Origin: Turicibacter sanguinis
Lineage (GTDB): Bacteria; Bacillota_I; Bacilli_A; MOL361; Turicibacteraceae
DNA length: 64,000 nt
NCBI RefSeq assembly: GCF_013046825.1
Contig: NZ_CP053187.1
Coordinates: forward strand, 1,353,501-1,417,500
Reading direction: 5' to 3'
Made by a program: the position numbers and the translations under genes. Below, one piece after another: positions 8,771 to 17,720 of the stretch. Position 1 is the first letter of the stretch. Each line of letters starts with the position of its first letter. Below the pieces are notes generated by a model. The model saw only the letters and a list, made by a program, of their open reading frames with translations. It was not told where the DNA came from and made no database searches.

Positions 8771-10411
8771 ATGATGGAGAAAAAGTGGTGGCATAAATCA
8801 GTTGTTTATCAAATCTATCCAAGAAGCTTTAAAGATACAAGTGGAAATGGAGTAGGGGATTTAAGAGGAATTATTGAAAAATTAGATTACTTAAAAGAAT
8901 TAGGAATTGACGTGATTTGGTTATCACCGGTTTATAAATCTCCAATGGATGATAATGGATATGATATTTCTGATTATCAAGATATTGCTCCTGAATTTGG
9001 GACAATGGCAGATATGGATGAGTTGATTGAAGAAGCGAATGCTCGTGGAATCCGTATTGTTATGGATTTAGTAGTGAATCATACTTCAGATGAGCATCCA
9101 TGGTTTTTAGAAGCTAAAAAATCAAAAGATAATCCATATCGTGATTATTATATCTGGCGAGATCCTGCAGAAGATGGAGGAGTTCCGAATGATTTAGGTT
9201 CGACTTTCTCGGGGCCTGCATGGAATTATGATGAAACAACAGGTCAGTATTATTTCCATTTATTTAGTAAGCGTCAACCAGATTTAAACTGGGAAAACCC
9301 TAAAGTACAAGAAGAAGTTCATAAGATGATGAATTTCTGGTTAGAAAAAGGAATCGGTGGATTCCGTATGGATGTAATTGATTTAATTGGTAAAGAGGTA
9401 GATAAAAAAATTACAGGAAATGGACCTCGTCTACATCCATTATTACAAGAAATGAATAAAGCATCATTCGGAAACTACGATGTTTTAACGGTAGGAGAAA
9501 CATGGGGTGCAACACCTGAAATTGCAAAACTATATTCAGATCCAAAACGTCATGAGTTATCAATGGTTTTCCAATTTGAACATGCTTCAATCGATTGGCA
9601 TCCTCAAGAAGGAAAATGGCGTCCAACTCAATTTAATTTCCTTAAATTTAAACAAATTTTAAGTAAATGGCAGACATCACTTGATGGAGAAGGATGGAAT
9701 TCATTATTCTGGAACAATCATGATTTACCTCGTATTGTTTCTCGTTGGGGAAATGATAAAGAGTACCGTGTTGAAACAGCTAAAATGTTTGCTTCAATCC
9801 TACATTTAATGCAAGGAACACCATACGTATATCAAGGTGAAGAAATTGGGATGACAAATGTTCATTTTGAAAAATTAGAACAATATAATGATATTGAAAC
9901 TTTACAATTCTATCGTGATAATATCAAAAAAGGTTATACACATGAAGAAATGATGGATGCAATTTGGAAAAATGGACGTGATAATGCCCGTACACCAATG
10001 CAATGGGATAACTCAGTAAATGCAGGTTTCACAAACGCTACGCCATGGTTAGAATTAAATCCAAACTATACGGAAATTAACGTGAAAGATGCGTTAGAAA
10101 ATAAAGATTCGATTTTCCATCACTATAAAAAATTAATTAATTTACGTAAAAATACTGAATTTAGCGATGTTATTGTTTACGGTAAATATGAATTATTACT
10201 TCCAGAAGATGAGCATATTTTTGCTTATATTCGTGAAAATGAAGATAAAAAATTATTATTAGTAGCGAACTTTAGCGAAGAGACAGTAACACGTTCATTT
10301 GATGGAGAAGTGAAACAAATTATCCTATCAAACTACAAAGAATTTGATTATCAATTATCTTCTTTAGAATTAAGACCATATGAAACTGTTATTTTTGAAT
10401 TATCAAAATAA
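8771..10411 (+). CDS. GH13 alpha-glucosidase (oligo-1,6-/glucan 1,6-alpha-glucosidase type)
   Basis: This 546-residue cytoplasmic enzyme hydrolyses terminal alpha-1,6 (or related alpha) glucosidic bonds in short oligosaccharides. The (beta/alpha)8 motifs are complete: DLVVNHTSDEHPWF (residues 99-112), GGFRMDVIDLI with nucleophile Asp201, LTVGETWG with acid/base Glu243, and NNHDLPR with the transition-state Asp318. Wording such as VGETWGATPEIAKLYS and NARTPMQWD is very close to streptococcal DexB as remembered, which favours a 1,6-glucosidase over a trehalose-6-phosphate hydrolase. There is no signal peptide. The solute-binding protein upstream may feed it. Strong ribosome site GGGAGGAATT. Confidence 0.9.
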   Translation: MMEKKWWHKSVVYQIYPRSFKDTSGNGVGDLRGIIEKLDYLKELGIDVIWLSPVYKSPMDDNGYDISDYQDIAPEFGTMADMDELIEEANARGIRIVMDLVVNHTSDEHPWFLEAKKSKDNPYRDYYIWRDPAEDGGVPNDLGSTFSGPAWNYDETTGQYYFHLFSKRQPDLNWENPKVQEEVHKMMNFWLEKGIGGFRMDVIDLIGKEVDKKITGNGPRLHPLLQEMNKASFGNYDVLTVGETWGATPEIAKLYSDPKRHELSMVFQFEHASIDWHPQEGKWRPTQFNFLKFKQILSKWQTSLDGEGWNSLFWNNHDLPRIVSRWGNDKEYRVETAKMFASILHLMQGTPYVYQGEEIGMTNVHFEKLEQYNDIETLQFYRDNIKKGYTHEEMMDAIWKNGRDNARTPMQWDNSVNAGFTNATPWLELNPNYTEINVKDALENKDSIFHHYKKLINLRKNTEFSDVIVYGKYELLLPEDEHIFAYIRENEDKKLLLVANFSEETVTRSFDGEVKQIILSNYKEFDYQLSSLELRPYETVIFELSK

Positions 10412-10426
10412 TTAAAATTTTTCAAA

Positions 10427-10462
10427 GAACCTCTATTTTTAGCAAAAATAGAGGTTTTTTTT
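10427..10462 (+). terminator. Rho-independent terminator of the glucosidase gene
   Basis: A long stem AACCTCTATTTTT/AAAAATAGAGGTT with a 3-base loop and eight T. Confidence 0.9.
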
Positions 10463-10746
10463 GTATTTTCTGCTTAAAAACACAATGAAGAAAACGGATA
10501 CATAAGTAAGAGATAATAAAGTTTTAAAAATGATGTATTTCTGTAGAAAAATAGTATATTTTCTGATAAAATGTTTGATTTATAATAAAAAAGCAGGGTT
10601 TTTCACATTTAGAACACAAGTTGGACATATCTATATGAAACAATTGAATAGAACTTAAGAGAGAAGTTGAATAAAATTTTAAAAATATACTAAGTCACCA
10701 AGACGTAGGGAACTTTGTTAGAGTTTAACAAAGTATGGAGGTCGTA
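10463..10746 (+). promoter_or_regulatory. Leader of the M23 peptidase gene with a hairpin abutting the ribosome site
   Basis: Most of this AT-rich stretch holds nothing recognisable. At its end a perfect 9-bp hairpin (ACTTTGTTA 10712-10720 with TAACAAAGT 10726-10734) sits two bases before the ribosome site GGAGG (10737-10741). The ribosome site itself decides the start: ATG 10735 overlaps it, so translation must begin at 10747 or 10750. Confidence 0.55.
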
Positions 10747-12168
10747 ATGATGAAGAAAAAATTAGTTGGGGCAGTTATTGCAACGATGATGTTTGCAAAC
10801 AGTCAGCAGCAGGTAACACATGCTCAAACGGTAACCCCAAATAATCAACATGTAGTTTATCGAATTTATATAAATGATGAAGTTGTTGGATTAATCAACA
10901 ATAAAGAAGAATATGATACTTTCATTGAAAATCATATGAAAGAATTATTACAACAATATCCAGATCAAGTCATCTATGCACCGACGAATGTTCGTGTGGA
11001 GGAAGAAGTAACTTTATTACCAGTTGATTCAATTGATAATCAAGCTGTCTTATCACAAGTAGCAGAAAAAGCGGATTTTAAAACGTCAACAAATGTTGTG
11101 ACAATTGGAGAGCAAAAGTTTGCGGTAAAAGATACAGCTGTTGTTGAATCAACATTAATGGATTTAATGAAGTATTATACAGGCACTGAAAATTTAGCTA
11201 AAATTATGGATACAGAAAATCCAATTCAAGCTTTATCAGAGACGGGATCTCAATATATTGGAGCTAAAGTTGTAGAACCTGTTAAAGTTGAATCAAGTTA
11301 TGCAGCACCTGATGAGGTGTTAACAACTGACCAAATGCGTCGTATGATGTTATATGGTCAAAAGGAGCCACAACAGACTGTCACATTTGGAGAGGATTCG
11401 TCTCTTTGGTATATTGCTCGTGATTATGGTTTAACAGAGGAAGAGCTTATCCTATTAAACCCTCAGGTGGAAGGTTTAAAATGGGGTGAGTTATTAGGAA
11501 TGGAGTTAGATGTAACACCATTAAATCCAATCATCCATGTTCAAACGGAACAAGAGAAAGTTAATGTTGCACCAATTTTTTATGAAACAGAATATATTGA
11601 TGATGAGACGATGTTAAAAGGACAAACTAAGGTGACACAAACGGGTCAAAATGGTGAGTTTTTAACGCGTACCAAAGTCGAATATGTGAATGGTGAGCAA
11701 ACAAATTCAACAGTGGTTGAAGAAACTCAACTTTCAGAACCAGTTAAAGAGGTCATTATTCGAGGAACAAAGGTTGTCTCAGGAGTAGGAACTGGAAACT
11801 GGGTATGGCCAACGACATCACGTAACGTAACATGTGGTTATTTATGTTATAGCGGACATTATGCAATTGATATTTCTGCTAGTACAGGGCAATCTGTTTA
11901 TGCAGCTGATAATGGAGTTGTTGTGAGTGCAAGTTATAATGCAGCTTATGGAAATGTCATTCTAATAAATCATAAAAATGGTTATTATACACGTTATGCT
12001 CACTTAAATTCTATGAATGTTAAGGCTGGAGATATTGTGGAAGCTGGTCAATTAATTGGTGGAGCTGGAAACACTGGAAATTCGACAGGAACTCACTTAC
12101 ATTTTGAGATTCGTACGAATACAGGAAGCCAACCAAGTTATGCACCAAATCCTTTAGATTTTTATTAA
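10747..12168 (+). CDS. Secreted M23 peptidase with LysM-like and G5 domains
   Basis: About 473 residues. A signal peptide (cleavage probably after VTHA near residue 27) leads to a region of unknown fold. A LysM-like segment follows (about 215-265, with SLWYIARDYGLTEEELILLN), then a G5 domain (about 270-345, ending VIIRGTKVV), and finally a peptidase M23 domain (about 360-473). Zinc-site residues are visible in SGHYAIDIS and GTHLHFEIR. Relatives cut peptidoglycan cross-bridges or stem peptides. G5 and LysM domains bind wall glycans, so it should act in the wall. It is preceded by a hairpin leader and followed by its own terminator, so it is monocistronic. Confidence 0.87.
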   Translation: MMKKKLVGAVIATMMFANSQQQVTHAQTVTPNNQHVVYRIYINDEVVGLINNKEEYDTFIENHMKELLQQYPDQVIYAPTNVRVEEEVTLLPVDSIDNQAVLSQVAEKADFKTSTNVVTIGEQKFAVKDTAVVESTLMDLMKYYTGTENLAKIMDTENPIQALSETGSQYIGAKVVEPVKVESSYAAPDEVLTTDQMRRMMLYGQKEPQQTVTFGEDSSLWYIARDYGLTEEELILLNPQVEGLKWGELLGMELDVTPLNPIIHVQTEQEKVNVAPIFYETEYIDDETMLKGQTKVTQTGQNGEFLTRTKVEYVNGEQTNSTVVEETQLSEPVKEVIIRGTKVVSGVGTGNWVWPTTSRNVTCGYLCYSGHYAIDISASTGQSVYAADNGVVVSASYNAAYGNVILINHKNGYYTRYAHLNSMNVKAGDIVEAGQLIGGAGNTGNSTGTHLHFEIRTNTGSQPSYAPNPLDFY

Positions 12169-12188
12169 TTATTTTTTGAAAAAGCATG

Positions 12189-12236
12189 AAAACTCTAAGT
12201 GTCTACCATAATAAAGTAGATGTTTAGAGTTTTTTT
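12189..12236 (+). terminator. Rho-independent terminator
   Basis: A 16-bp stem with mismatches (ACTCTAAGTGTCTAC opposite GTAGATGTTTAGAGT) and a run of seven T. Confidence 0.85.
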
Positions 12237-12336
12237 ATAGCAAATTTATAAGAATGCTATGTATTTAAAATGTCGATTAATGATAAAAAAATAGAAGATT
12301 TAAATGTGTGGAAACTGTATAAACAAATCGAGAATA

Positions 12337-12365
12337 TTGACAAATACAAATGAAATTGATATAGT
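12337..12365 (+). promoter_or_regulatory. Sigma-A promoter of the CNNM/CorC-like gene
   Basis: TTGACA (12337-12342), a 17-base spacer and TATAGT (12360-12365). Confidence 0.82.
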
Positions 12366-12417
12366 ATTCTACATAAAAAAATTACATAATTATGAAATTA
12401 TAGGAGTGTGAATTATT

Positions 12418-13686
12418 TTGGACCCGTCCATGTATTATTTAATACTTGTTGGTATGATTATTTTATCAGCATTTTTTAGTGCCTCAGAAACTGCTTTTTC
12501 GAGTGTAAATTTGATTCGTTTACGTCAGTATGCCGATGAAGGAAGACCAGGTGCTAAAAAAGCATTAAATGTAGCTGAGCGTTTTGATGAAGTATTACTC
12601 GCTATTTTAATTGGAAATAACGTTGTTAATTTAGCATCGGCATCGATTGCAACTATTGTAGCAACCGATTTATTAGGCGCGTCAGGCGCTGCAGTTGCAA
12701 CAGGAGTTATGACGATTCTAATTATTATTTTTGGTGAGATTTTACCTAAATCTTATGCTAAGGAAAATGCTGAACGATTCTCATTGGCGATTGGTTCGAC
12801 TTACTATACTTTAATTATTATCTTGAAGCCTGTTATTAAGCTTTTTATGATTTTAAAGGATTTTGTAGCTAAGTTATACACAAAGCAAGAGGAAGAACCA
12901 TCTGTGACTGAAGATGAGTTGAACGTAATCATTGATACAATGGAGGAAGAGGGTGTATTACAGCAAGATGAAGTTGAGATGCTTCAAAGTGTTCTTGATT
13001 TAAGTGAAACTTTTGTTAAGGATATTATGACGCCTCGAGTAGATGTCACAGCTGTAAGTATTCATGATTCCAATGAAGATATAAAAAATGTTTTTCTAGA
13101 AGAGAAATATTCGCGCATTCCTGTTTACGAGGAATCGCGGGACAATATTATAGGGATTTTATATCAACGTGATTTATTTGCTGAAATTATTGAAAAAGGT
13201 TCAGTTGAAGATATAAATATTGTAGATATTATGAGAGACCCAATGTATGTTTCTTATACGATGCGTGTATCAGATTTATTAACTCGATTACAATTTGAAA
13301 AACAACACATTGCAATTGTTGCGGATGAATATGGTGGAACAGCTGGACTCGTGACTATGGAAGATGTTTTAGAAGAAGTGGTTGGGGAAATTTATGATGA
13401 ACATGATGAAGAAGAACAATTAGTTACGAAAAAAAGTGATACTTTATATGAGGCGAAAGCTGATATTGATTTAGATGAATTATTTGATATTATGGATATA
13501 GATTTAGATATTCCAGAAGATGCTTATTCTCTAGGAAGTTGGATGTATTCAAAGATTGAGGATATTCCCGATATCGGCGATATGTATCAGTATCATCACT
13601 TAGTTTTCACGATTATTGAAGTTGAAGATCGCCGTATTAAAAAAGTAAAAATAGAAGTTTTACCGGAAGTTGAAAAAGAAGAATAA
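12418..13686 (+). CDS. CNNM/hemolysin-C-family transporter (DUF21, CBS pair, CorC domain)
   Basis: This 422-residue protein begins with a CNNM/DUF21 membrane domain (about residues 1-190; FFSASETAFSSVNLIRLRQY is the family signature). Two CBS domains follow (about 200-330; MTPRVDVTAV and HIAIVADEYGGTAGLVTMED), then a CorC_HlyC C-terminal domain (about 340-420). Family members move or regulate magnesium and other divalent cations at the cytoplasmic membrane; some are linked to sodium/magnesium exchange. The start is TTG 12418, chosen because AGGAG lies 11 bases upstream and the next ATG (12430) is too far from it. It stands alone between a promoter and a terminator. Confidence 0.87.
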   Translation: MDPSMYYLILVGMIILSAFFSASETAFSSVNLIRLRQYADEGRPGAKKALNVAERFDEVLLAILIGNNVVNLASASIATIVATDLLGASGAAVATGVMTILIIIFGEILPKSYAKENAERFSLAIGSTYYTLIIILKPVIKLFMILKDFVAKLYTKQEEEPSVTEDELNVIIDTMEEEGVLQQDEVEMLQSVLDLSETFVKDIMTPRVDVTAVSIHDSNEDIKNVFLEEKYSRIPVYEESRDNIIGILYQRDLFAEIIEKGSVEDINIVDIMRDPMYVSYTMRVSDLLTRLQFEKQHIAIVADEYGGTAGLVTMEDVLEEVVGEIYDEHDEEEQLVTKKSDTLYEAKADIDLDELFDIMDIDLDIPEDAYSLGSWMYSKIEDIPDIGDMYQYHHLVFTIIEVEDRRIKKVKIEVLPEVEKEE

Positions 13687-13692
13687 ACAGAA

Positions 13693-13731
13693 AAAAACCC
13701 TTGGTTAATATGAATGAACCAAGGGTTTTTA
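13693..13731 (+). terminator. Rho-independent terminator
   Basis: AAAACCCTTGGTT pairs with AACCAAGGGTTTT (13 bp), then T. Confidence 0.9.
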
Positions 13732-13768
13732 TGTGAAAATAAGGGTAGGTAATAAAAAGGAGATTTTT

Positions 13769-15238
13769 ATGAATATTTCTGGTATAAAGTTAGGATTAAT
13801 GACATTATTTAATGTTATATTTGTCATTGTTTTTGGGTACATTTTATTAAATACAAGCATATTTCCATTTAAAATATTTAAAATAATGAATCCTGTCGTG
13901 ATTTTACTCGGAGTCATTATTGTATTAAGTGGCTTATACTTTTTAAATAAAAGACTTGAAAAGTGTAATGAGAAAAGATTAATGGTTATATCAATAGGGA
14001 GTTTTATTATTTTAATTATATTACAGTTTTTCTTTGCACGTTATTTTACAGTTAATCCAACATGGGATTTTGGAAAAGTGTATGATGAGGCGTATGATTT
14101 ATCGATTCAGTTTCGACAAATAGATCAGTATTTTTATTTCTACTGCCCTAATAACCTTCCAATCTTGTTATTAGTAACAGGGTTGTTTAAGATATTTAGG
14201 TTTATGGGATTTACTGATCTGTTAAAGCCGTTAATAGTGGTGAATTTAAGTATTGTATTTTTATCGGTATGGATTATGTATTTGTTTATTAAAGAAATGT
14301 ATGGCTTACAACGAGCTACTTTATTTAGCATTTTATCTATTTTAATTACACCATTTTATACATATACTACTATTGTGTACACCGATACCTTAGGCATGAT
14401 TTTACCTATTTTATCACTTTATTTGTATGCAAAGATTTATCGTTCTCCTAAAAAAGAAATAGGATTGTTAGTAACTTTAGGATTAGTACTAGGTCTTGGA
14501 GGCCTTTTGAAGACGCATGCTTTAGTTGTTTTGGTGGCTATTTTAATTCATTATTTCTTAACGAGAAAAGACGGATTCATTAGATTAAGTGCACCGCTCA
14601 TTTTAATGGTATTAGTGACGATGATGAGTTATAAACTCGCCATAAAACCGTTGATTCCTGTTGCATCGAGTGAAGTAGGATTTCCAAAGACACATTGGGT
14701 GATGATGGGACTTAAAGGATTAGGTGGATATGATGATGAGGATACGAATATGACGCGATTTTTAAAAGATAGTGGTTGGTCAAATGATGAGATTCAAGCA
14801 CAACACATTCGTCTAATGAAGGAACGATTAGAAGCTTTTGGAGTGGGTGGATTTATCAACCATTTGAATTCTAAGTTGAATTTTACGTGGTCAGATGGAA
14901 CATATTTTGCTCCAGAGAAATTAAAGCGTGAGCCAATTGTTACAAATAATTATCAAGATTATATTTTTGGGGATAAAAACCTACCATACTTATATTTAAG
15001 TCAAATGGTTCATGTTGTAATTTTATTTTTAATGTGGTTAAGTAGTATCCGTATTTTAAAAGATAAACTATGTTTTGAAAGTGTTATGACGATATCGGTA
15101 TTTGGAGTGATGTTATTTCTATTAATTTGGGAAACTCGCTCTAGGTATCTAATGATTTATTTACCGGTCTTTGTTGTATTAGCCAGTTATGGATTTGGTG
15201 AGTTTACACAGATGATTCAAAAAATAAAGCGTCAATAA
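13769..15238 (+). CDS. Polytopic GT-C-type glycosyltransferase (GT39-like)
   Basis: About 489 residues with ten or more membrane helices. An extracellular loop after an early helix (FTVNPTWDFGKVYDEAYDL) contains the acidic residues expected of GT-C enzymes. These use polyprenyl-phosphate sugars and act on the outer face. The next gene encodes a GtrB/DPM-like synthase, so the two probably form a donor/transferase pair that decorates a wall polymer or surface protein. The ATG at 13769 follows AAAAAGGAG and is preferred over an upstream in-frame ATG at 13733 that overlaps the terminator. The acceptor is unknown. Confidence 0.72.
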   Translation: MNISGIKLGLMTLFNVIFVIVFGYILLNTSIFPFKIFKIMNPVVILLGVIIVLSGLYFLNKRLEKCNEKRLMVISIGSFIILIILQFFFARYFTVNPTWDFGKVYDEAYDLSIQFRQIDQYFYFYCPNNLPILLLVTGLFKIFRFMGFTDLLKPLIVVNLSIVFLSVWIMYLFIKEMYGLQRATLFSILSILITPFYTYTTIVYTDTLGMILPILSLYLYAKIYRSPKKEIGLLVTLGLVLGLGGLLKTHALVVLVAILIHYFLTRKDGFIRLSAPLILMVLVTMMSYKLAIKPLIPVASSEVGFPKTHWVMMGLKGLGGYDDEDTNMTRFLKDSGWSNDEIQAQHIRLMKERLEAFGVGGFINHLNSKLNFTWSDGTYFAPEKLKREPIVTNNYQDYIFGDKNLPYLYLSQMVHVVILFLMWLSSIRILKDKLCFESVMTISVFGVMLFLLIWETRSRYLMIYLPVFVVLASYGFGEFTQMIQKIKRQ

Positions 15239-15292
15239 ATTTGTAAATTTATGATATAATTAAGTATCAAATTATTTTAGGTGGTGGACTTA

Positions 15293-16243
15293 ATGGGGAA
15301 GCTGATTTCCATTATTGTACCGTGTTACAATGAACAAGAAACAGTTGAACGTTTTTATGAAGAAATTATAAAAGTAACGAATGAAATTAATGGATATGAA
15401 TTTGAATTTGTTTATGTGAATGATGGTTCAAAAGATCAGACAGTCCCATTAATTAAAGCGTTGCGTGAAAAAGATGAGCGTGTTTGCTTAATTGATTTTT
15501 CTCGTAACTTTGGAAAAGAAGCAGCGATGCTTGCAGGAATGGAATATGCTCGTGGAGAAGCCGTCGTTATTATGGATGTTGATTTACAGGATCCACCGGA
15601 GCTTTTACCTAAAATGGTTAAGCTTTACGAAGATGGATATGAAAATATTTATACACGACGTCGTAATCGTGATGGAGAGCCACCTATTCGTAGTTTCTTT
15701 GCCAATATGTTTTATAAAGTGATTAATCGCATGAGTGACGTTGAAATCATTGACGGAGCTCGTGATTATCGTTTGTTAAGTCGTCGTGCAGTTGATGATT
15801 TAATTAGTTTAAAAGAGTCAAATCGTTTCTCAAAAGGATTATTCCAATGGGTTGGATATCAATCGATTTGTCTAGAGTTTGATCACGTTGAACGTGTTGC
15901 GGGTGAAACAAAGTGGAGTTTCATGAAACTTGTTAACTATGCAATTGAAGGAATCACAGCATTTTCAAATGCGCCTCTTCGTTTTGCAACTTATACAGGA
16001 GTTTTAGTGGCGTTTGTGGCATTTGCATATTTACTATACATTTTCTTTAATACAGCGATCAATGGAAACCCAACGGCAGGTTGGTCATCAATGGTTTGTA
16101 TCATGTTATTCTTAGGAGGAGTACAGTTAATCTTCTTAGGAGTCATTGGAGAGTATATTGGTCGCATTTATAATGAGGTTAAGGGACGTCCTAATTATAT
16201 TGTGAAAGATTATTTTGGTGAGAAAAAAGAACTTGAAGATTAA
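15293..16243 (+). CDS. GtrB/DPM1-like undecaprenyl-phosphate glycosyltransferase (GT2)
   Basis: This 316-residue enzyme should transfer a sugar from a nucleotide to undecaprenyl phosphate at the inner leaflet. The GT2 domain (about residues 1-225) contains IIVPCYNEQETVE, VNDGSKDQT, the metal-binding DVDLQDPPE and ARDYRLLSRRAV. Two C-terminal membrane helices (about 230-300) are typical of GtrB/CsbB/YkcC. The start ATG 15293 is favoured because AGGTGG lies just upstream; GTG 15281 lies inside that ribosome site. It follows a GT-C protein by about 50 bases with a TATAAT in between, so a separate weak promoter is possible. Confidence 0.87.
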   Translation: MGKLISIIVPCYNEQETVERFYEEIIKVTNEINGYEFEFVYVNDGSKDQTVPLIKALREKDERVCLIDFSRNFGKEAAMLAGMEYARGEAVVIMDVDLQDPPELLPKMVKLYEDGYENIYTRRRNRDGEPPIRSFFANMFYKVINRMSDVEIIDGARDYRLLSRRAVDDLISLKESNRFSKGLFQWVGYQSICLEFDHVERVAGETKWSFMKLVNYAIEGITAFSNAPLRFATYTGVLVAFVAFAYLLYIFFNTAINGNPTAGWSSMVCIMLFLGGVQLIFLGVIGEYIGRIYNEVKGRPNYIVKDYFGEKKELED

Positions 16244-16264
16244 TTCTTCAAGTTCTTTTCTTTT
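16226..16264 (+). terminator. Rho-independent terminator overlapping the GT2 stop
   Basis: GAACTTGAAGA pairs with TCTTCAAGTTC; the 5' arm lies in the last codons of the preceding gene. Confidence 0.82.
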
Positions 16265-16309
16265 ATATGGTAAAATAATGTTAATAAATGGGTGAAGTGA
16301 GGGATATTA

Positions 16310-17491
16310 GTGACGGTAGTTTATATTTTATTAATTGTGGTTATTTTTTTATTACTGTTAATTTTAATCAGACAAAATTTATATACAAGAAGTCGTCAAA
16401 ATCCACAGTTAGATTTGCAGGTGAAACAATTGCTTGAGGAGCAACAACGAATGGAGAAGCGACTTCAGGATGCTAATTTTCAGTTAAGTGGGAGTTTTAA
16501 TCAGGCGAATGAGCGAGTGCTTGAGCGTTATGGACAGTTTGAGCGGGTGATGCGAGATCAATTGAATCAGCATACGTCTTTGGTGAATCAACAATTACAG
16601 AGTGATTTTTCGAAGTTAAATGAACGGATTGAGTTTAATTTGCTGCGTATTAATGATAAGGTAAATGAGAGGCTAGATCAGTCATTTAATAAGACGAATG
16701 AGACATTTCAAAATATTTTGGTTCGTTTAGCAAAGATTGATGAAGCACAGAAAAAGATTGAAAGTTTATCAACGGACATTGTATCACTACAAAATCTGTT
16801 ATCAGATAAAAAAAGTCGAGGAACGTTTGGTGAGGTGCAACTTTATCAAATTATGGCAGCTGTTTTCGGTGAAAAGAATGATCGTATTTATGAAACTCAG
16901 TATAAGTTATCAAATGGAACTATTGTAGATGCCATGCTTCATGCTCCACTTCCAATGGGGGATTTACCGATTGACTCGAAGTTTCCACTTGAAAATTATC
17001 AACGTATGATGGATCGAACTTTAGGGGAGGTAGAGCGTCAACTAGCAGAGAAACAGTTCAAACAAGATGTTAAGAAACATATTGATGATATTTTCAATAA
17101 ATATGTGACACCGCAGGAAACTTCAGATCAGGCTGTGATGTTTTTACCAGCAGAGGCAATTTTTGCTGAGATTAATGCCTATCACCCAGATTTAGTAGCT
17201 TATTCGCAACGTAAAAGAGTATGGCTTGTGTCACCTACAACTTTTATGTCAACACTGACAACGATTCAAGTGATTTTAAATAATTTAGAACGGGATCAAC
17301 ATGCTTTAATTATTCAACAGGAGTTGAATAAATTAGGGGATGAATTCAAGCGTTATAAAGAGCGATGGGATAAGTTGAGTAAGCATATTGATAGTGTGTC
17401 GAAAGATGTTAAAGAAATCCATATTACAACTGAGAAAATTGGGACTCGCTTCGATGCTATTTCAAATGTTGAACTTGATTTTACAGAATAA
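16310..17491 (+). CDS. rmuC: DNA recombination protein RmuC
   Basis: This 393-residue protein has an N-terminal membrane helix (about residues 2-20), a long predicted coiled coil (about 30-165) and the RmuC nuclease-like core (about 170-340). Core motifs are RGTFGEVQLYQIM, PIDSKFPLENYQRM and VWLVSPTTFMSTLTTIQ. RmuC limits DNA inversions and genome rearrangement; the exact reaction is not established, but the core resembles PD-(D/E)XK nucleases. GTG start 16310 follows GAGGGA. The single-gene unit has its stop close to the SAM riboswitch promoter. Confidence 0.9.
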   Translation: MTVVYILLIVVIFLLLLILIRQNLYTRSRQNPQLDLQVKQLLEEQQRMEKRLQDANFQLSGSFNQANERVLERYGQFERVMRDQLNQHTSLVNQQLQSDFSKLNERIEFNLLRINDKVNERLDQSFNKTNETFQNILVRLAKIDEAQKKIESLSTDIVSLQNLLSDKKSRGTFGEVQLYQIMAAVFGEKNDRIYETQYKLSNGTIVDAMLHAPLPMGDLPIDSKFPLENYQRMMDRTLGEVERQLAEKQFKQDVKKHIDDIFNKYVTPQETSDQAVMFLPAEAIFAEINAYHPDLVAYSQRKRVWLVSPTTFMSTLTTIQVILNNLERDQHALIIQQELNKLGDEFKRYKERWDKLSKHIDSVSKDVKEIHITTEKIGTRFDAISNVELDFTE

Positions 17492-17502
17492 GTCGCTAAT
17501 AT

Positions 17503-17531
17503 TTGACAAATAAATAAAAAGGCTTTATAAT
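17503..17531 (+). promoter_or_regulatory. Sigma-A promoter of the SAM riboswitch-metK unit
   Basis: Perfect TTGACA (17503-17508), 17-base spacer, perfect TATAAT (17526-17531). Confidence 0.93.
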
Positions 17532-17568
17532 AGATAAGAATTAAATTTAATAAAATTACAATAATATA

Positions 17569-17669
17569 CTCTTATTAAGAGCGATGGAGGCATAGGGGCC
17601 TATGAAGTCGCGGCAACCTCTGAAATTGAAAGGTGCCGACCCAAGCGAGTTTAACTCGAGCAATAAGAG
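17569..17669 (+). promoter_or_regulatory. SAM-I (S-box) riboswitch
   Basis: P1 is CTCTTATT (17569-17576) with AATAAGAG (17662-17669). The conserved S-box core AGAGCGATGGAGG, GGCAACCTCTGAAA, AAGGTGCCGACCCAAGCGAG and the closing AGCAATAAGAG are all present. SAM binding in this class switches off methionine/SAM genes, and metK lies downstream. Confidence 0.96.
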
Positions 17670-17689
17670 GGTTTGAATCTACCTATTCA

Positions 17690-17715
17690 AGTCCGCTTAT
17701 AGCGGGCTTTTTTTG
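17690..17715 (+). terminator. SAM riboswitch-controlled terminator
   Basis: AGTCCGCT (17690-17697) pairs with AGCGGGCT (17701-17708) and is followed by seven T, so SAM should end transcription here. Confidence 0.9.
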
Positions 17716-17720
17716 TTAGC

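Noticed and set aside
10463-10746. Possible c-di-AMP (ydaO) riboswitch before the wall peptidase gene, as often found before wall hydrolases
   Set aside because: The conserved core blocks of that class are not present; only one simple hairpin is visible.
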